Source: CAWKDG01 sp963848355 (lineage in GTDB: Bacteria; Actinomycetota; Acidimicrobiia; Acidimicrobiales; UBA8190). From it: a stretch of 64,000 bases of DNA. Positions 1-9,287 of this stretch are shown here, piece after piece. The stretch's first letter is position 1; each line of letters starts with the position of its first letter. Under the pieces are notes generated by a model. The model did not search any database, was not told where the DNA came from, and saw only the letters and a program-made list of their open reading frames with translations. Location of the stretch: assembly GCA_963848355.1 (NCBI GenBank), contig CAWKDG010000012.1, positions 2,046,001-2,110,000 on the forward strand, written 5' to 3'. A program made the position numbers and the translations under genes.

Positions 1-1
1 T

Positions 2-496
2 GGTGGGCTGCTGCCAGTGCTCGCCCTGCACTCAGAAGCGCGTCAGGCAAGACAGTCGGCGCGCAAGGTCGTAGGTTCGTTTCTCAACCTGGTCGTCTTG
101 TGCCTATCCGGCGGCATGGGAATTGAGGGGGCCCTACATGCGTCCGCTCGTATTGGAGAGGATAAAGTCTCGGACAAGATCCTGAATGCGCTCGTCTTGG
201 CTCAAGACGCCGGAGAACCACCGTGGGGTGCCCTCGACGATCTCGGACGCAATCTTGGCGTCGGTGAGTTGTGCGAGCTTGCTGCTGCCGTAGGTCTGGC
301 CGGCGCGGAGGGCGCTCGAATCCGATCGACACTTGCGGCCAAGGCCAGCTCGATCCGACGCCACGATCTCGCCGACGCCGAGTCACAGGCAAATGCCGTG
401 ACAGAACGACTTTTTCTACCGGGCGTGTTCCTGCTGGTTGGATTCCTTCTGTTCATTGGCTATCCCGCTGTCGCCCGGATTTCAGCTGGGTTGTGA
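2..496 (+). CDS. TadC-like pilus inner-membrane platform protein, 3' part only
   Basis: The reading frame is open to the left edge, so the start lies outside the window. About 165 codons remain. They read as the C-terminal half of a type II secretion F-domain protein: a helical cytoplasmic segment (LCLSGGMGIEGALHASARIG), then a last membrane helix (FLPGVFLLVGFLLFIGYPAV). TadB/TadC proteins form the inner-membrane platform of the Tad/Flp pilus machine. The next genes are an Flp-like pilin and three TadE/TadG-like proteins in the same direction, which supports TadC (normally the last platform gene) over a general secretion F protein. The distinction between TadB and TadC rests on this context. 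Confidence 0.75.
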   Translation, partial: GGLLPVLALHSEARQARQSARKVVGSFLNLVVLCLSGGMGIEGALHASARIGEDKVSDKILNALVLAQDAGEPPWGALDDLGRNLGVGELCELAAAVGLAGAEGARIRSTLAAKASSIRRHDLADAESQANAVTERLFLPGVFLLVGFLLFIGYPAVARISAGL

Positions 497-544
497 CGAG
501 ATGAGTGCGGCGAACAGAGCTACCCACCGGAAAAGAGGAGAACA

Positions 545-736
545 ATGTTGCTTCAGACCCAAGCCCTTTGGATGTATCTGCGCTCCCGGTTCATCGACTC
601 CATTACGGCGGATGAGCAGGGGAGCGTGGTCGAAACGGTCATCATTACCGCCGTCTTCGCGGCCTTGGCACTTGCCGTGGGAGCGATCATCGTGGCGAAG
701 GTCATGTCGAAGGCCGGCTCCATCGAGCTCAACTGA
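545..736 (+). CDS. Flp/Fap-type pilin, small
   Basis: This 63-residue protein has a short basic-to-acidic leader, a DEQGSVVETV segment resembling the prepilin processing region (glycine followed shortly by glutamate), then one hydrophobic helix (ITAVFAALALAVGAIIVAKV). Size and architecture match Flp pilins, the major subunit of Tad pili. An AGAGGAG ribosome binding site lies a few bases before the ATG. The gene sits directly between the TadC-like and TadE-like genes, the usual order in actinobacterial tad loci. The start is well supported, but the exact processing site is inferred. Confidence 0.75.
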   Translation: MLLQTQALWMYLRSRFIDSITADEQGSVVETVIITAVFAALALAVGAIIVAKVMSKAGSIELN

Positions 737-746
737 GCTCGACCAA

Positions 747-1160
747 GTGGACTCGAAAACGGTTGGTCAACCGAGACGTCGGAGGGCTGGAGCCGAGGGC
801 TCCGCCGTTGTCGAAGCAGTTGTGGTCGTGCCGGCAGCGATGATCGTGGTGGTCTTGGCAGTGCAAATCTGCCTTTGGGCGCATGCGGGAACTCTCGTTC
901 AGGCGGCGGCGACCGATGGTGAGCAAGCGGCAACCGCTCTCGGAGGCTCGCCAAGGGCCGGTGAGCTCCAAGCACAAGCGGACCTGCAAGCGACTGCCCG
1001 AGAGGTTGTGGTGGACCCAACGGTCCAGACGCAGATCCTGGCCGGAGGCAGGATCGAGATCAGTGTGTCCGGACGTGCCGAAGCGATCATCCCGTGGCTG
1101 CACCTGCCCGTGTCGGCGACTCGCGTGGGCCTCAGCCAGGAATTCCGGGAGTCGGGGTGA
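747..1160 (+). CDS. TadE-like pseudopilin/pilus assembly protein
   Basis: The GTG at 747 begins 10 bases after the pilin stop. The 137-residue product has a basic N-terminus, then GSAVVEAVVVVPAAMIVVVL. This is the TadE signature: a Gly-x-x-x-x-Glu-like processing region followed by a hydrophobic stem. The rest is a small extracytoplasmic domain. TadE-family proteins are minor pseudopilins needed for Flp pilus assembly. The stop overlaps the next start (TGATG), indicating translational coupling. The weak ribosome binding site makes the exact start uncertain. Confidence 0.65.
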   Translation: MDSKTVGQPRRRRAGAEGSAVVEAVVVVPAAMIVVVLAVQICLWAHAGTLVQAAATDGEQAATALGGSPRAGELQAQADLQATAREVVVDPTVQTQILAGGRIEISVSGRAEAIIPWLHLPVSATRVGLSQEFRESG

Positions 1161-1591
1161 TGGCAGTTCGGAAGCAGATGTCTCGTCCTGCCGATGGTGG
1201 GAGCCTGACGGTCGAACTCGTCGTTCTGGCGCCGGTCGTCGTCATGTTCGCGCTCTTGGCATTGGCTCTCGGGCGATTCGAGTTGGCGCGTGAACAGGTT
1301 GTGGGTGCGGCACGAGCAGCGGCCGAGGCTGCCTCCGTCGTCCCGTCGGCCGTTGACGCACAGTCAGCGGCACTCACTGCGGCGACCCCGGCTGTGGCGA
1401 ATCAGCTTCACTCGTGCACGCATATGAATGTCGTGACGGAGACCGAGAACTTCTACCCAGGTGGATCCGTGGAGGTGATCGTGTCCTGTCAGATCGACTT
1501 CAGCGATCTCCTGGTTCCCGGACTACCGGGTCATATCGAAGTCCGAGCGGTCATGAAAGCCCCGATCGACTCCTTTCGCTCGGTCCAGTGA
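1160..1591 (+). CDS. TadE-like pilus assembly protein
   Basis: The ATG at 1160 overlaps the preceding stop. The 143-residue product opens with a short basic stretch, then GGSLTVELVVLAPVVVMFALLALALGRF, the TadE-type N-terminal helix with the characteristic Glu. The remainder is a soluble domain with two cysteines (HSCTHM and VSCQID) that could form a disulfide outside the membrane. It is the second of three consecutive TadE/TadG-like genes. Its stop overlaps the next GTG (GTGA). A minor pseudopilin role is inferred from family and context. Confidence 0.65.
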   Translation: MAVRKQMSRPADGGSLTVELVVLAPVVVMFALLALALGRFELAREQVVGAARAAAEAASVVPSAVDAQSAALTAATPAVANQLHSCTHMNVVTETENFYPGGSVEVIVSCQIDFSDLLVPGLPGHIEVRAVMKAPIDSFRSVQ

Positions 1592-2055
1592 CCGAAAAGC
1601 AGACATGGACCTCAGGGTCCCCTGTGCCACGAGGTCCGCGGCCCTGGCCCTGGTTCGGTGAAGCAGGGTCGTTGTCGGCGTTTGTAGCGGTCCTCATGCT
1701 TTCCTTGTTCATTCTTGTGGGTCTGGTGGTCGATGCAGGACGGGCGATCGCGATCAGAGAGACGGCGGTGGCCGATGCTCAACAAGCCGCGTGGGCCGGG
1801 GCAGGACAGTTGTCAGTGGCTGCACTGCGTTCGGGTCAGATCGAGATCGATCCTGTCAGCGCGATTCAAGCGGCGGACGCATTTCTCGTGTCAGTCGGCC
1901 AGTCGGGGGAGACGTCCGTCGTCGGGCAGACGGTCACGGTGCACATTACCGGCAGTGAACCGACTGTGATCCTTGGGATCGTCGGGATCAAGTCGTTCGG
2001 AATCTCCGTGACGGCTAGCGCGACGAATGTCCATGGCGTCACGGAGGAGGACTGA
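1588..2055 (+). CDS. TadG/TadE-like protein with N-terminal membrane helix
   Basis: The GTG at 1588 overlaps the previous stop by four bases. The 155-residue product has a proline-rich cytoplasmic start, then EAGSLSAFVAVLMLSLFILVGLVVDAGRAI. This is the TadG-type (putative Flp pilus-assembly) helix, including the VVDAGRA pattern that usually follows it. The extracytoplasmic part is rich in alanine and valine and lacks the von Willebrand domain of long TadG proteins, so this is a short form. The next gene starts immediately after the stop. Confidence 0.65.
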   Translation: MTEKQTWTSGSPVPRGPRPWPWFGEAGSLSAFVAVLMLSLFILVGLVVDAGRAIAIRETAVADAQQAAWAGAGQLSVAALRSGQIEIDPVSAIQAADAFLVSVGQSGETSVVGQTVTVHITGSEPTVILGIVGIKSFGISVTASATNVHGVTEED

Positions 2056-4964
2056 GTGGCACCGACATGGAGCCATAGGCCAGCCGCCCAACAGACGACT
2101 GGCCTCCGCTGGCTGGGATCGCTTCTCGGATTGGTGTCCCTTGTTGCAGGGATACCGACGGCGCTCGTTGTCTGTCACGTGGTGCCACCATTAGCGCAGC
2201 TCGGCCGTCTGTTCGCCCACCCGAGTGTGGCCGCGCACTATTTGAATGGCTCCGTTACCGACGGTGTCGTGACAAAGAGCATCGCGGGTGCGGCCTGGAT
2301 TGTGTGGCTGTGGTTGTTCGCCTGTGTTCTGGTCGAGACCGTCGCCGCAATCCGTGGACGGCCGGCACTCCACCTGCCCGCGAGTCGACATATACAGTCA
2401 TTGACGACCGCGCTGGTCGGAGCATCTCTTGCCATCCTCCCTCTTGGCAGAGACGGGCTACCAATGAGACTCTATGCAGCCCCTGCAGCTATCCACGCCA
2501 CGGCTGGTCCCGGTCGCGTGGAGAGTCGGGCCGATCGGAAGATGACCTTGTCGGGGCGTGCTGAGGAATTATCACGCAAGACGTCGCAAGATACGGTGGT
2601 CGCGCTCGTCGATGACCGAGTGGTCTCGGCGATGTCCGAACCTGTCTATGTCGTCCGATCGGGCGACACGCTGTGGTCGATTGCCGAGCACGAGCTGGGT
2701 TCGCCCTTGCGATGGTCGGCGATTGCCAACCTCAACTACGGCCGACTCCAGCCCGATGGTGGCCGATTGACGGACGCACACTGGATATATCCGGGCTGGG
2801 TGCTGGAACTTCCATCATCACCAACGGTGAGCCCTGCTTCAGCTGTGGTCAAACAGCTCCCGATATCTGCGGCCGACGTGCGCGATGCAACGGACATACA
2901 TCACGGACCGAGTGCTCAACCCCTTGAGGCCGACTCGCGGGTCCATGAAGGAAGGAGTGGCGGCGACTCATCGAACGAGGAGAGTGTTAGGTCTTCGGGG
3001 TTGGAAAACGCAGGTTCGAAGACAGGCCAGCACCCGACCTCACCGGCCCCCGTCGGTGCAGTCGGATACGGAGTCCTTGGGGCAGGCGTTCTTGCCCTGC
3101 TCGAGGGAATGCGTCGGGTCCAACGTCGACACCGTCGAACTGGACTCCGGATCGCACTGCCAGCTGAAGACGTTATGGCGCTGGAGCGGCGCCTCCGGGT
3201 TAGCTCCGATCCCGAAGGAGCGACTTTCATCGACCTTGGGCTTCGGGCTCTGGTGATCAAATCCCTTCGGTGTGAGATGACGCCCCCGCAAGCCGCGCTC
3301 GTTCGACTTGGCGAGACGGCGTTGGAGATTGTCCTCGACCCAGGCTCGATATACCGTACGCCACCCGAACCATTCACATCCGATCCTGACGAGAGAAGCT
3401 GGTTTCTGTCCAGAGGGCACTCGACCGTTCAGGCACTGCAACAGGACTCCGAAGTCGTCCACATGGACGCACCATTTCCGGCTCTGGTCTCGATCGGCCG
3501 GGACGAGCGTGGTTTGGCCTTGGTCGATCTGGAACAGGCGGCCTGCGTCGATGTCACGGGGACGAACTCCGAGGGCATTCTTGGCGCGATCGCCATCGAA
3601 CTGGCAACAGCCAAATGGGCGGATCAGGTTGAGCTGGTCCTCGTCGGTTTCGACCATGCTCTTGATGCGCTGGAGCGGATAAACCATGTTCCTGCAATCA
3701 GCGATGTCTTACCAAAGGCGCTGCGACGAGTGAGAGAGAGAACGGCCCTCTTGGCCAGCGTCGGGTGCCACGCCAACTGGGAGATTCGATGGGCTGAAGG
3801 CGGTGACTCCTGGGATCTGTGTGTCGTGATATGTGCCCGCAGTGCGGTTGAGGCTGATCGGGACGGCGCGACCTCGCTGGCTCGAATCGCCGGGAGCGGG
3901 GGATTCGGTCTCGCAGTCGTCCTGGGGGCAGACACTGGCGCCGCGCGATGGCATATCACGGCCGACGAAGGACGAGTCGCATTGAAGAACAAGGACGTGG
4001 ACACCTCATTCAGTTCCCAGCCTGTCGACCCGCAGTTCTCGACCGGCGTGGCGTCCCTCGTCGAGGTTGCGGGCCAATTGGAGGGCGTTCTTCCGACCGA
4101 TCCACCCTACGACAGGCTCTTGACGGTACCTCCCGATAGTGAGCCTCGAGGTGTTTGGGATCCCGAAGAGTCTCTGGTGAAGGGCGGTGACGAAGCGGAT
4201 GGATCCGAGCCTTCGCCTCGGTCGAGAGACTGCCCTGAGGTCGAAGTCCGCGTTCTCGGTTCGATCGAGATCGTGGGTGCGGCTCGACCCTTTACGAGAG
4301 CATGGGCTGTTGAATTGATCGTATACCTGGTCATGCATCGAAGTGGTGCGACAAGTGAGCAGTGGGCCACGGCCCTCTGGCCGGACAGGGTTATGGCTGC
4401 GGCCAGCCTGCATTCGACAGCGTCTGCTGCTCGTCGATCATTGGGTGTTTCGGTCTCAGGCGACGATCACCTCCCTCGTGGTCACGGTCGGCTTCAACTC
4501 GGCCCAAGCGTCGGAAGCGATTGGATGGAGTTGGCCGAGTTGTCGGAACGACCGGATCCGGAGAGCTGGCGTCTGGCACTTGAGCTGATACGGGGGCGTC
4601 CGTTTGAAGGGCTGCGGGCACCTGATTGGGTCTTGCTCGAGGGAATCGCGGCAAGTGTCGAAGCCGTCGTAGTTGATCTTGCCAGTCGATACGCTGAGCA
4701 TTGCCTCTCCGTTGGCGACCCAAGCGGAGCCGAATGGTCAGCCCGTCAAGGGCTTCGGGTGAGCGCCTACGACGAACGGCTCTACCGGATTCTCCTGCGC
4801 GGTCGGCGGACGCGGCGGGGAACCCGGCGGGGGTCGAGTCGGTTATGGCTGAACTCGTTCGACTCGTCGCCGAGGACATCGAGCCCTACGACGCCGTTCA
4901 CCCGGAGACGCTCGAACTCTACCGATCTTTGTCTCGACGCTCGACGTCGACCGTGAATCGCTAG
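2056..4964 (+). CDS. LysM and BTAD-domain membrane protein of the tad locus (single-base frameshift near 4800)
   Basis: The GTG at 2056 follows the TadG-like stop directly. Three hydrophobic segments lie in residues about 18-130. A LysM motif (YVVRSGDTLWSIAEHELG) begins near residue 197 and another hydrophobic segment lies near 332-350. A large middle region follows, then a winged-helix plus BTAD segment from about residue 728 (VEVRVLGSIEIVG, LIVYLVMHRSG, ALWPDR, GLRVSAYDERLYRILLR). In the written frame the protein derails after ILLRG and stops at 4956. The next frame continues the expected BTAD helix (ADAAGNPAGVESVMAELVRL) to TAG 4962-4964. One base is therefore missing around 4795-4810. LysM binds peptidoglycan and BTAD domains occur in SARP/AfsR regulators, so the protein may link wall, membrane and pilus gene control (inference). 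Confidence 0.65.
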
Positions 4965-5093
4965 CTTCGTTTCTTGCTTTGCCATGTGCCGATGGCTTGT
5001 GTGAGGTAGTCGGCAAGTAGGACAGCGAGGTTGAGCTCGGAGAATCGTCTCGCCACCCCATCGGTGTGCGCAACACGAAGGAGAGCGAAACTC

Positions 5094-5525
5094 ATGAGCA
5101 ACACGACCACACTGTCCGGGAATCTCACTCGCGATCCGGAGATCCGCTACACGAGAGACGGTCAAGCAAACGCCACCTTCGGGTTGGCGGTGAATCGGCG
5201 ATGGCAAGCAAGAGGAAGCGATACGTGGGAGGAGGCGACGTCATTCTTCGACGTTATCTGTTGGCGAGAACTCGCCGAGAACGTTGCCCTCAGTCTCGTG
5301 AAGGGGGCACGTGTCATCGTGTCGGGTCGCCTCGAGCAACACTCGTGGGAGACAGAGGCGGGCGAACGCCGCAGCCGAGTGGAAGTTACCGCCGACGAGG
5401 TAGGTCCGTCATTGAGATTTGCGACGGCGGAGATCTCCCGCGCTGAGAGACACACTCCGGACCACGCTGACCCTTCGGACTCCGACCAGTTGGCCGACAC
5501 AGAGGTGGCCAAGACAAACGCCTGA
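5094..5525 (+). CDS. ssb: single-stranded DNA-binding protein
   Basis: This 143-residue protein has a complete N-terminal OB fold of the bacterial SSB family: LSGNLTRDPEIRYTRDG, FGLAVNRRW, TSFFDVICWRELAENVALSLVKGARVIVSGRLEQHSWE. The tail is acidic and short and lacks the canonical DDDIPF-type tip, ending DTEVAKTNA. That suggests a specialised or accessory SSB rather than the main replication SSB. AAGGAG precedes the ATG. It follows the Tad locus in the same direction and a strong hairpin lies just after its stop, so it probably ends a transcript. Confidence 0.85.
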   Translation: MSNTTTLSGNLTRDPEIRYTRDGQANATFGLAVNRRWQARGSDTWEEATSFFDVICWRELAENVALSLVKGARVIVSGRLEQHSWETEAGERRSRVEVTADEVGPSLRFATAEISRAERHTPDHADPSDSDQLADTEVAKTNA

Positions 5526-5533
5526 CCGACGCA

Positions 5534-5576
5534 GGGCCCGGGTCCGCGACGTCAGTTCCGTCGCGGACCCGGGCCC
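5534..5576 (+). terminator. strong hairpin after ssb
   Basis: A perfect 18-base-pair stem (left arm 5534-5551, right arm 5559-5576) with a 7-base loop begins 9 bases after the ssb stop. It is almost entirely G/C and has no clear T-run after it. A factor-independent or RNA-stabilising terminator is the simplest reading. Confidence 0.7.
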
Positions 5577-5613
5577 GGCGGTCATTCCTTCGCCAGAACT
5601 CACCCAAGGAGCG

Positions 5614-5892
5614 ATGATGATTCTCATAGCGTTGCTTACGTTCGTTGGTACGTCATTCGGGTCACGAGGTGGACCACCTGGTTTGGGGTACTCCATCGTG
5701 AGGTCTCTCATGGTCATGCCGACATGGTGGCTGACGGCATCACTTGGTTGGCCGGCAGCTGTAGTTGGCGGCATCGGGTTCGTTGTCGTATGCGTCGTTG
5801 CGGCCTCGCGGCTCCCGATCGGCGAGTGTTCTGAAACCAGGCTGAATCCCGAAAGGCTCCATCGGCACACTCGACGAACGAGAGCACAATGA
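5614..5892 (+). CDS. small membrane protein, unknown
   Basis: This 92-residue product starts at ATG 5614 behind AAGGAGCG. It has two hydrophobic stretches (ILIALLTFVGTSFG and LGWPAAVVGGIGFVVVCVVAA) separated by a Gly/Pro-rich loop, then a basic C-terminus (RLHRHTRRTRAQ). I do not recognise a family. It overlaps the next small ORF by four bases (ATGA), suggesting co-translation. It sits just after the ssb terminator, so it probably has its own promoter. Confidence 0.5.
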   Translation: MMILIALLTFVGTSFGSRGGPPGLGYSIVRSLMVMPTWWLTASLGWPAAVVGGIGFVVVCVVAASRLPIGECSETRLNPERLHRHTRRTRAQ

Positions 5893-6086
5893 CGGGTCAG
5901 CGCGAACCGTGTCACGCAACGGCGCGATTCGCAAGCGCGGTCGTCTTGAGCAAGCGCGAGGCTTTCGAAGCCTGCGAGATCTGTGCTGATGTCGAGCGCG
6001 CTCTGCTACGTGCCGGACATGTAGTGGGGGCAGCGCGTGCGGCAGCCTTGTTCGAACTTCTCGAGAGTCGACTGGTTGTTGAGTGA
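5889..6086 (+). CDS. small hypothetical protein
   Basis: This 65-residue ORF begins with an ATG overlapping the previous stop. It contains two close cysteines (EACEICADVERALLRAGHVVG) and reads as a helical protein, AARAAALFELLESRL being a likely amphipathic helix. I do not recognise a family. Support is the overlap with the upstream ORF and the absence of a better frame here. Confidence 0.4.
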   Translation: MTGQREPCHATARFASAVVLSKREAFEACEICADVERALLRAGHVVGAARAAALFELLESRLVVE

Positions 6087-6120
6087 TCTCGACGTTCGAA
6101 TCGTGCGGGCATCCGCCTGG

Positions 6121-7335
6121 TCAGAGCCCGTCGAAGTCTGGCGGGGGATGCCACTCCCAGGCACCTGGGCGCCCACTAAGCGTCCACTTCTCGTAGGTGA
6201 TGAGATCGTGATGCCACCGGCAGATCCGCACCAGATTATCCACGGAGGTCGGCCCACCCTCGGCGAAGGCGACGATGTGGTGGACCTCGAGGAGATGGTC
6301 GCTCTCGCACTTCGGCACGGCGCAAATCGGATCCCGTTCTTCGAGGGCGCTCACGAGATGGGCAGGTACCGTCCGGCCGAGATGGCAGACGGTGTGCACG
6401 TCGACGCCGTCGGCCACGACGATCTTTACGAAGGAGTCACCGAGCACGCGGGTGGCGGTGGCAAGGGAGACGGGGCCAACCCCGGGGATCTCGCAGACTT
6501 CGCCCAGGTCAGGGCCACTCTGTTCGAGTTCCCCCCGACGTAGGGCGGCTAAGTCGACCCGCAGAATCACATGGGGCCGGGCGATCCCAGTGCCGTTCCC
6601 GCAGACGGCGTCATCGGCCAGGGCGACGAGCCCGTCGGCCTTGTAGGCGCTCATCGACTCGAAGAGTCCCGACGTCCGAGCAAGATCGAAATAGTGAGCC
6701 GCTTTGGCCCGAACGGCCTCGAGGATCCTCGCCCCGTCGGCAGGGGTAAGTCGGGCCTCTATGCGTACAGCCCCATCGGGGTCGGTGTAGTGCCGGAAGA
6801 ATCGGCTCTTGCGAATAGCGTTCTCGCGGCCCACCTCGTCGTTCTCCCACGAGGCCAGGGCTTTTATCCTGCGGCACCGGGTCCGAAGACCCTTGAGCCC
6901 CGACCGAGCAGCCGCCTCGAGCAGTTCCCCTTCGGCTCCGGGGTGGACGGTGGCGGCCGAAGCGATCTCCTTTACCTGCTCGGCTGAGAAGTGACCCCAT
7001 TTGAGACAAGCTGCCGTTTCGGGAAGATCGCCCAATTGGCGGGCCGTCTCGAGCACGCCGATGGCCCCGCCCTCGGTCTTTCCCGTCTTCTCAGCCAGGA
7101 AAGTTGCGGCCGACCGGTGACCTTCCTGACGCCAGATGAAGGTGTCGTCGACCCTCGGAGCCACGACCATCTGCATGGCCACGGCTAGCCGTTCGAGTTT
7201 GGCACCGTACTCGAGAACCTCTGCAGCCTGGAAACCGGTCATTGCTTCGATATTGAGTCGGCTCAGCCAGTCTCGCTGGGCGTGCAGGTGGAGGCGCATG
7301 TCGTCGAGGGTTTCGGGCACCGGGGGCTCCCACAC
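6121..7335 (-). CDS. DUF222/13E12-type HNH endonuclease-domain protein
   Basis: This 404-residue protein has the actinobacterial DUF222 region over roughly residues 10-330 (LARTSGLFESMSAYKADGLVALADD, PHVILRVDLAAL). A C-terminal HNH nuclease domain follows: CAVPKCESDHLLEVHHIVAF, then GPTSVDNLVRICRWHHDLIT. The His-His, Asn and final His of the beta-beta-alpha-metal fold are present. Members are abundant repeat-family proteins in actinobacteria (REP13E12-like) and are often linked to mobile DNA; their biological role is not settled. The GTG at 7335 is the furthest start and an ATG at 7299 is an alternative. The gene is isolated and transcribed toward the small ORFs on its left. Confidence 0.85.
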   Translation of the reverse strand: MWEPPVPETLDDMRLHLHAQRDWLSRLNIEAMTGFQAAEVLEYGAKLERLAVAMQMVVAPRVDDTFIWRQEGHRSAATFLAEKTGKTEGGAIGVLETARQLGDLPETAACLKWGHFSAEQVKEIASAATVHPGAEGELLEAAARSGLKGLRTRCRRIKALASWENDEVGRENAIRKSRFFRHYTDPDGAVRIEARLTPADGARILEAVRAKAAHYFDLARTSGLFESMSAYKADGLVALADDAVCGNGTGIARPHVILRVDLAALRRGELEQSGPDLGEVCEIPGVGPVSLATATRVLGDSFVKIVVADGVDVHTVCHLGRTVPAHLVSALEERDPICAVPKCESDHLLEVHHIVAFAEGGPTSVDNLVRICRWHHDLITYEKWTLSGRPGAWEWHPPPDFDGL

Positions 7336-7572
7336 GGAGTCAGCATTCCATCAGGGTGTATCGGTAGCGCCGGTGTCATGGAATTCGGTGCGAGCGTGAT
7401 GAAGCGGATGTCCCGGGACGGTTGGCTTTGCACGATCCGGTCCGATCAGCTCGAGGATGGGCACGGACGGCATTTGGCTATGACTAGCGGACTTCTCGGG
7501 GGTGAGACGCCTCGATAGAAGAAAGGAGTAGGTTCGCGACCTCGTGCAGGCTCCTTGCGGCGGCGGTTTGCC

Positions 7573-8310
7573 ATGAACTACGTCCTCATTCACGGTGGCG
7601 GTGCCACGGCACGCTTCTGGGACCGGCTGCTTCCGCACCTCGATCGTCCCGCGTTGACGGTTGACCTACCCGGTCGGGCCGGGAAGGTCGCCGACCTTGC
7701 CACCTTGACGGTCGAGGACGAGGCAGCCTCGGTTGTGGCCGACATCGAGGCGGCGGCACTCGCGGAACCGATCATTCTGGTCGCGCACTCCTCAGCAGGT
7801 CTGGTCGTCCCCGGGGTGGCCGCCGCCCTCGAGGGTCATGTCAGTGCGATCGTGCTGAACGCCGCCCTCGTGCCCACCGAGGGTGGGTGCGGGATCGACT
7901 GCATGAAGGAGAGGCATCGCGAAGGCCTGCTTCGTACCGTGGCGGCGGCCGAGCGCGACGGCATCACGATCACACTCCCCGGACCACCTGCCGATCCCGA
8001 GTCTTTCCGCACCGCCTACGGGGGCGATCCGCTCGACGATGACACCTTGGCGTTCGTGGTCGATCCTCTTCGCTGCGTCGAAGACACCGTGCACCACTAC
8101 TTCCAGCCTGTCCACTGGTCGAAGGTGACCGGAATCCCGATCACGTATGTCATCAACGAGCGTGACCGCCCCGTGCTGCCGGAGGCTCAGGAGGAGATGG
8201 CCCAGAGACTCCCGGAGCCTGTGACCGTCGTTCGGGTCGACTCGGGACACCTCCTCCCAGTCACGGCTCCAGCCACCTTCGCCAAGGTCCTGGCGGAGGT
8301 CTGTGTCTGA
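7573..8310 (+). CDS. alpha/beta-hydrolase fold protein
   Basis: This 245-residue protein starts at ATG 7573 (MNYVLIHGGGATARFWDRL). The HGGG oxyanion motif is at residues 7-10. The nucleophile elbow is AHSSAGL (Ser in the G/A-x-S-x-G position) near residue 77. An acid appears in ITYVINERDRPVLP and the catalytic His in VDSGHLLPV near the C-terminus. It resembles the salicylate esterase/hydroxynitrile lyase-like branch of small hydrolases. The substrate cannot be told. It has no operon partners; the 237 bases upstream (7336-7572) hold nothing I can identify. Confidence 0.8.
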   Translation: MNYVLIHGGGATARFWDRLLPHLDRPALTVDLPGRAGKVADLATLTVEDEAASVVADIEAAALAEPIILVAHSSAGLVVPGVAAALEGHVSAIVLNAALVPTEGGCGIDCMKERHREGLLRTVAAAERDGITITLPGPPADPESFRTAYGGDPLDDDTLAFVVDPLRCVEDTVHHYFQPVHWSKVTGIPITYVINERDRPVLPEAQEEMAQRLPEPVTVVRVDSGHLLPVTAPATFAKVLAEVCV

Positions 8311-8420
8311 GGGCGGCGACCGTGGTGGCCGTCCTCGCCTCCTCTGTCATGCCTGTGGCAATGGTGCCCGTCCGGCGCAGATCCGGTAGCCAGGGTCGCG
8401 GCGGGTGAGGTTCGCCTCCT

Positions 8421-9074
8421 TCAGTAGCTCAGTGACGGATACCAGTCGCCGCGGCCGTTGGGTGTGAGATCGAGAAGATGCCAGACGGGGCTCAGCAGGT
8501 CGATGCCCCTCTCGCGTCGGTCGTCGGCTATCTGTGCGCCTTTGGAATAGAGATGGCGCACGGTGGAGTCGTCGGCGCGGGTGAACACCGAGATCCACTC
8601 GGTCTGCGTCCCGTCGGCCTCCTCGCTTCCGAGGTCGTACTTGAAGGTGCTGTCGCCGGCGCTGAGCAGGTGAAGATTGCTCCAGCCGCGTGATGCCGCG
8701 TGTGCCCGCAGGGCGGCGGGCTCGGCGGCGGCGATCACGGCGAAGTCGGCATTCTGCGTGAGGTGCGGAGCCGCGGCATCGTATCCGTCGATCCACATCG
8801 TGCACAACGGGCAAGGCTCCGACTGGGCCTTCCCGTACATGAGGTGATAGAGGATCAGCGCCCGGTCCGGCGAGCTGAAAAGCGCCGACAAGCGCACCCT
8901 CTCGCCGCTGGCAACGTCGACGAACTCATAGTCGTCGACGGGCGTGTCCTTCGGGAGCTGGCGCCGGAGTGCGGCGACCCGCTCGACATGGTCGATCAGG
9001 TCCAATTCGGCGACCCGCAGTTCCTCTCGCTGACGCCGATACTCGTCGGACTCTTCGAGTCGCGTAAAAGCCAT
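8421..9074 (-). CDS. DUF899 thioredoxin-like family protein
   Basis: This 217-residue protein matches the DUF899 family: EEYRRQREEL-type N-terminus, FVDVASGERVRLSALF, then LILYHLMYGKAQSEPCPLCTMWIDGYDAAAPHL. The family has a thioredoxin-like fold and the CPLC pair here sits at the expected redox position. The start is ATG 9074, preceded by GAGGAG. The function of the family is unproven, though disulfide or peroxide chemistry is plausible. The gene stands alone on the minus strand. Confidence 0.8.
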   Translation of the reverse strand: MAFTRLEESDEYRRQREELRVAELDLIDHVERVAALRRQLPKDTPVDDYEFVDVASGERVRLSALFSSPDRALILYHLMYGKAQSEPCPLCTMWIDGYDAAAPHLTQNADFAVIAAAEPAALRAHAASRGWSNLHLLSAGDSTFKYDLGSEEADGTQTEWISVFTRADDSTVRHLYSKGAQIADDRRERGIDLLSPVWHLLDLTPNGRGDWYPSLSY

Positions 9075-9206
9075 GGCGTCACTCCTCGTTCCTCGATGCG
9101 TGCTGTGCTCTGGGGCCCGATGGTAGGAGAAAGTTGCCTCACCTGGACAGCCTGGCCTGGCAGAAACGGCCGTCCGCTCACTCGCAAGCGATTTCGAGAC
9201 GACATG

Positions 9207-9238
9207 GCCCACCCCTCCCCATGACGGGAGGGGTGGGC
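9207..9238 (-). terminator. hairpin downstream of the LINTNAPV-repeat gene
   Basis: Arms 9207-9219 and 9226-9238 form a perfect 13-base-pair G/C-rich stem with a 6-base loop. It lies about 50 bases after the stop of the minus-strand gene ending at 9288 and before the next minus gene. It is a likely intrinsic terminator, though it has no obvious U-tract. Confidence 0.6.
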
Positions 9239-9287
9239 GAGTGCCGTCGTCGTCGCGGCGCCATCCGAAGGCACCGTGCGGCGGGGG

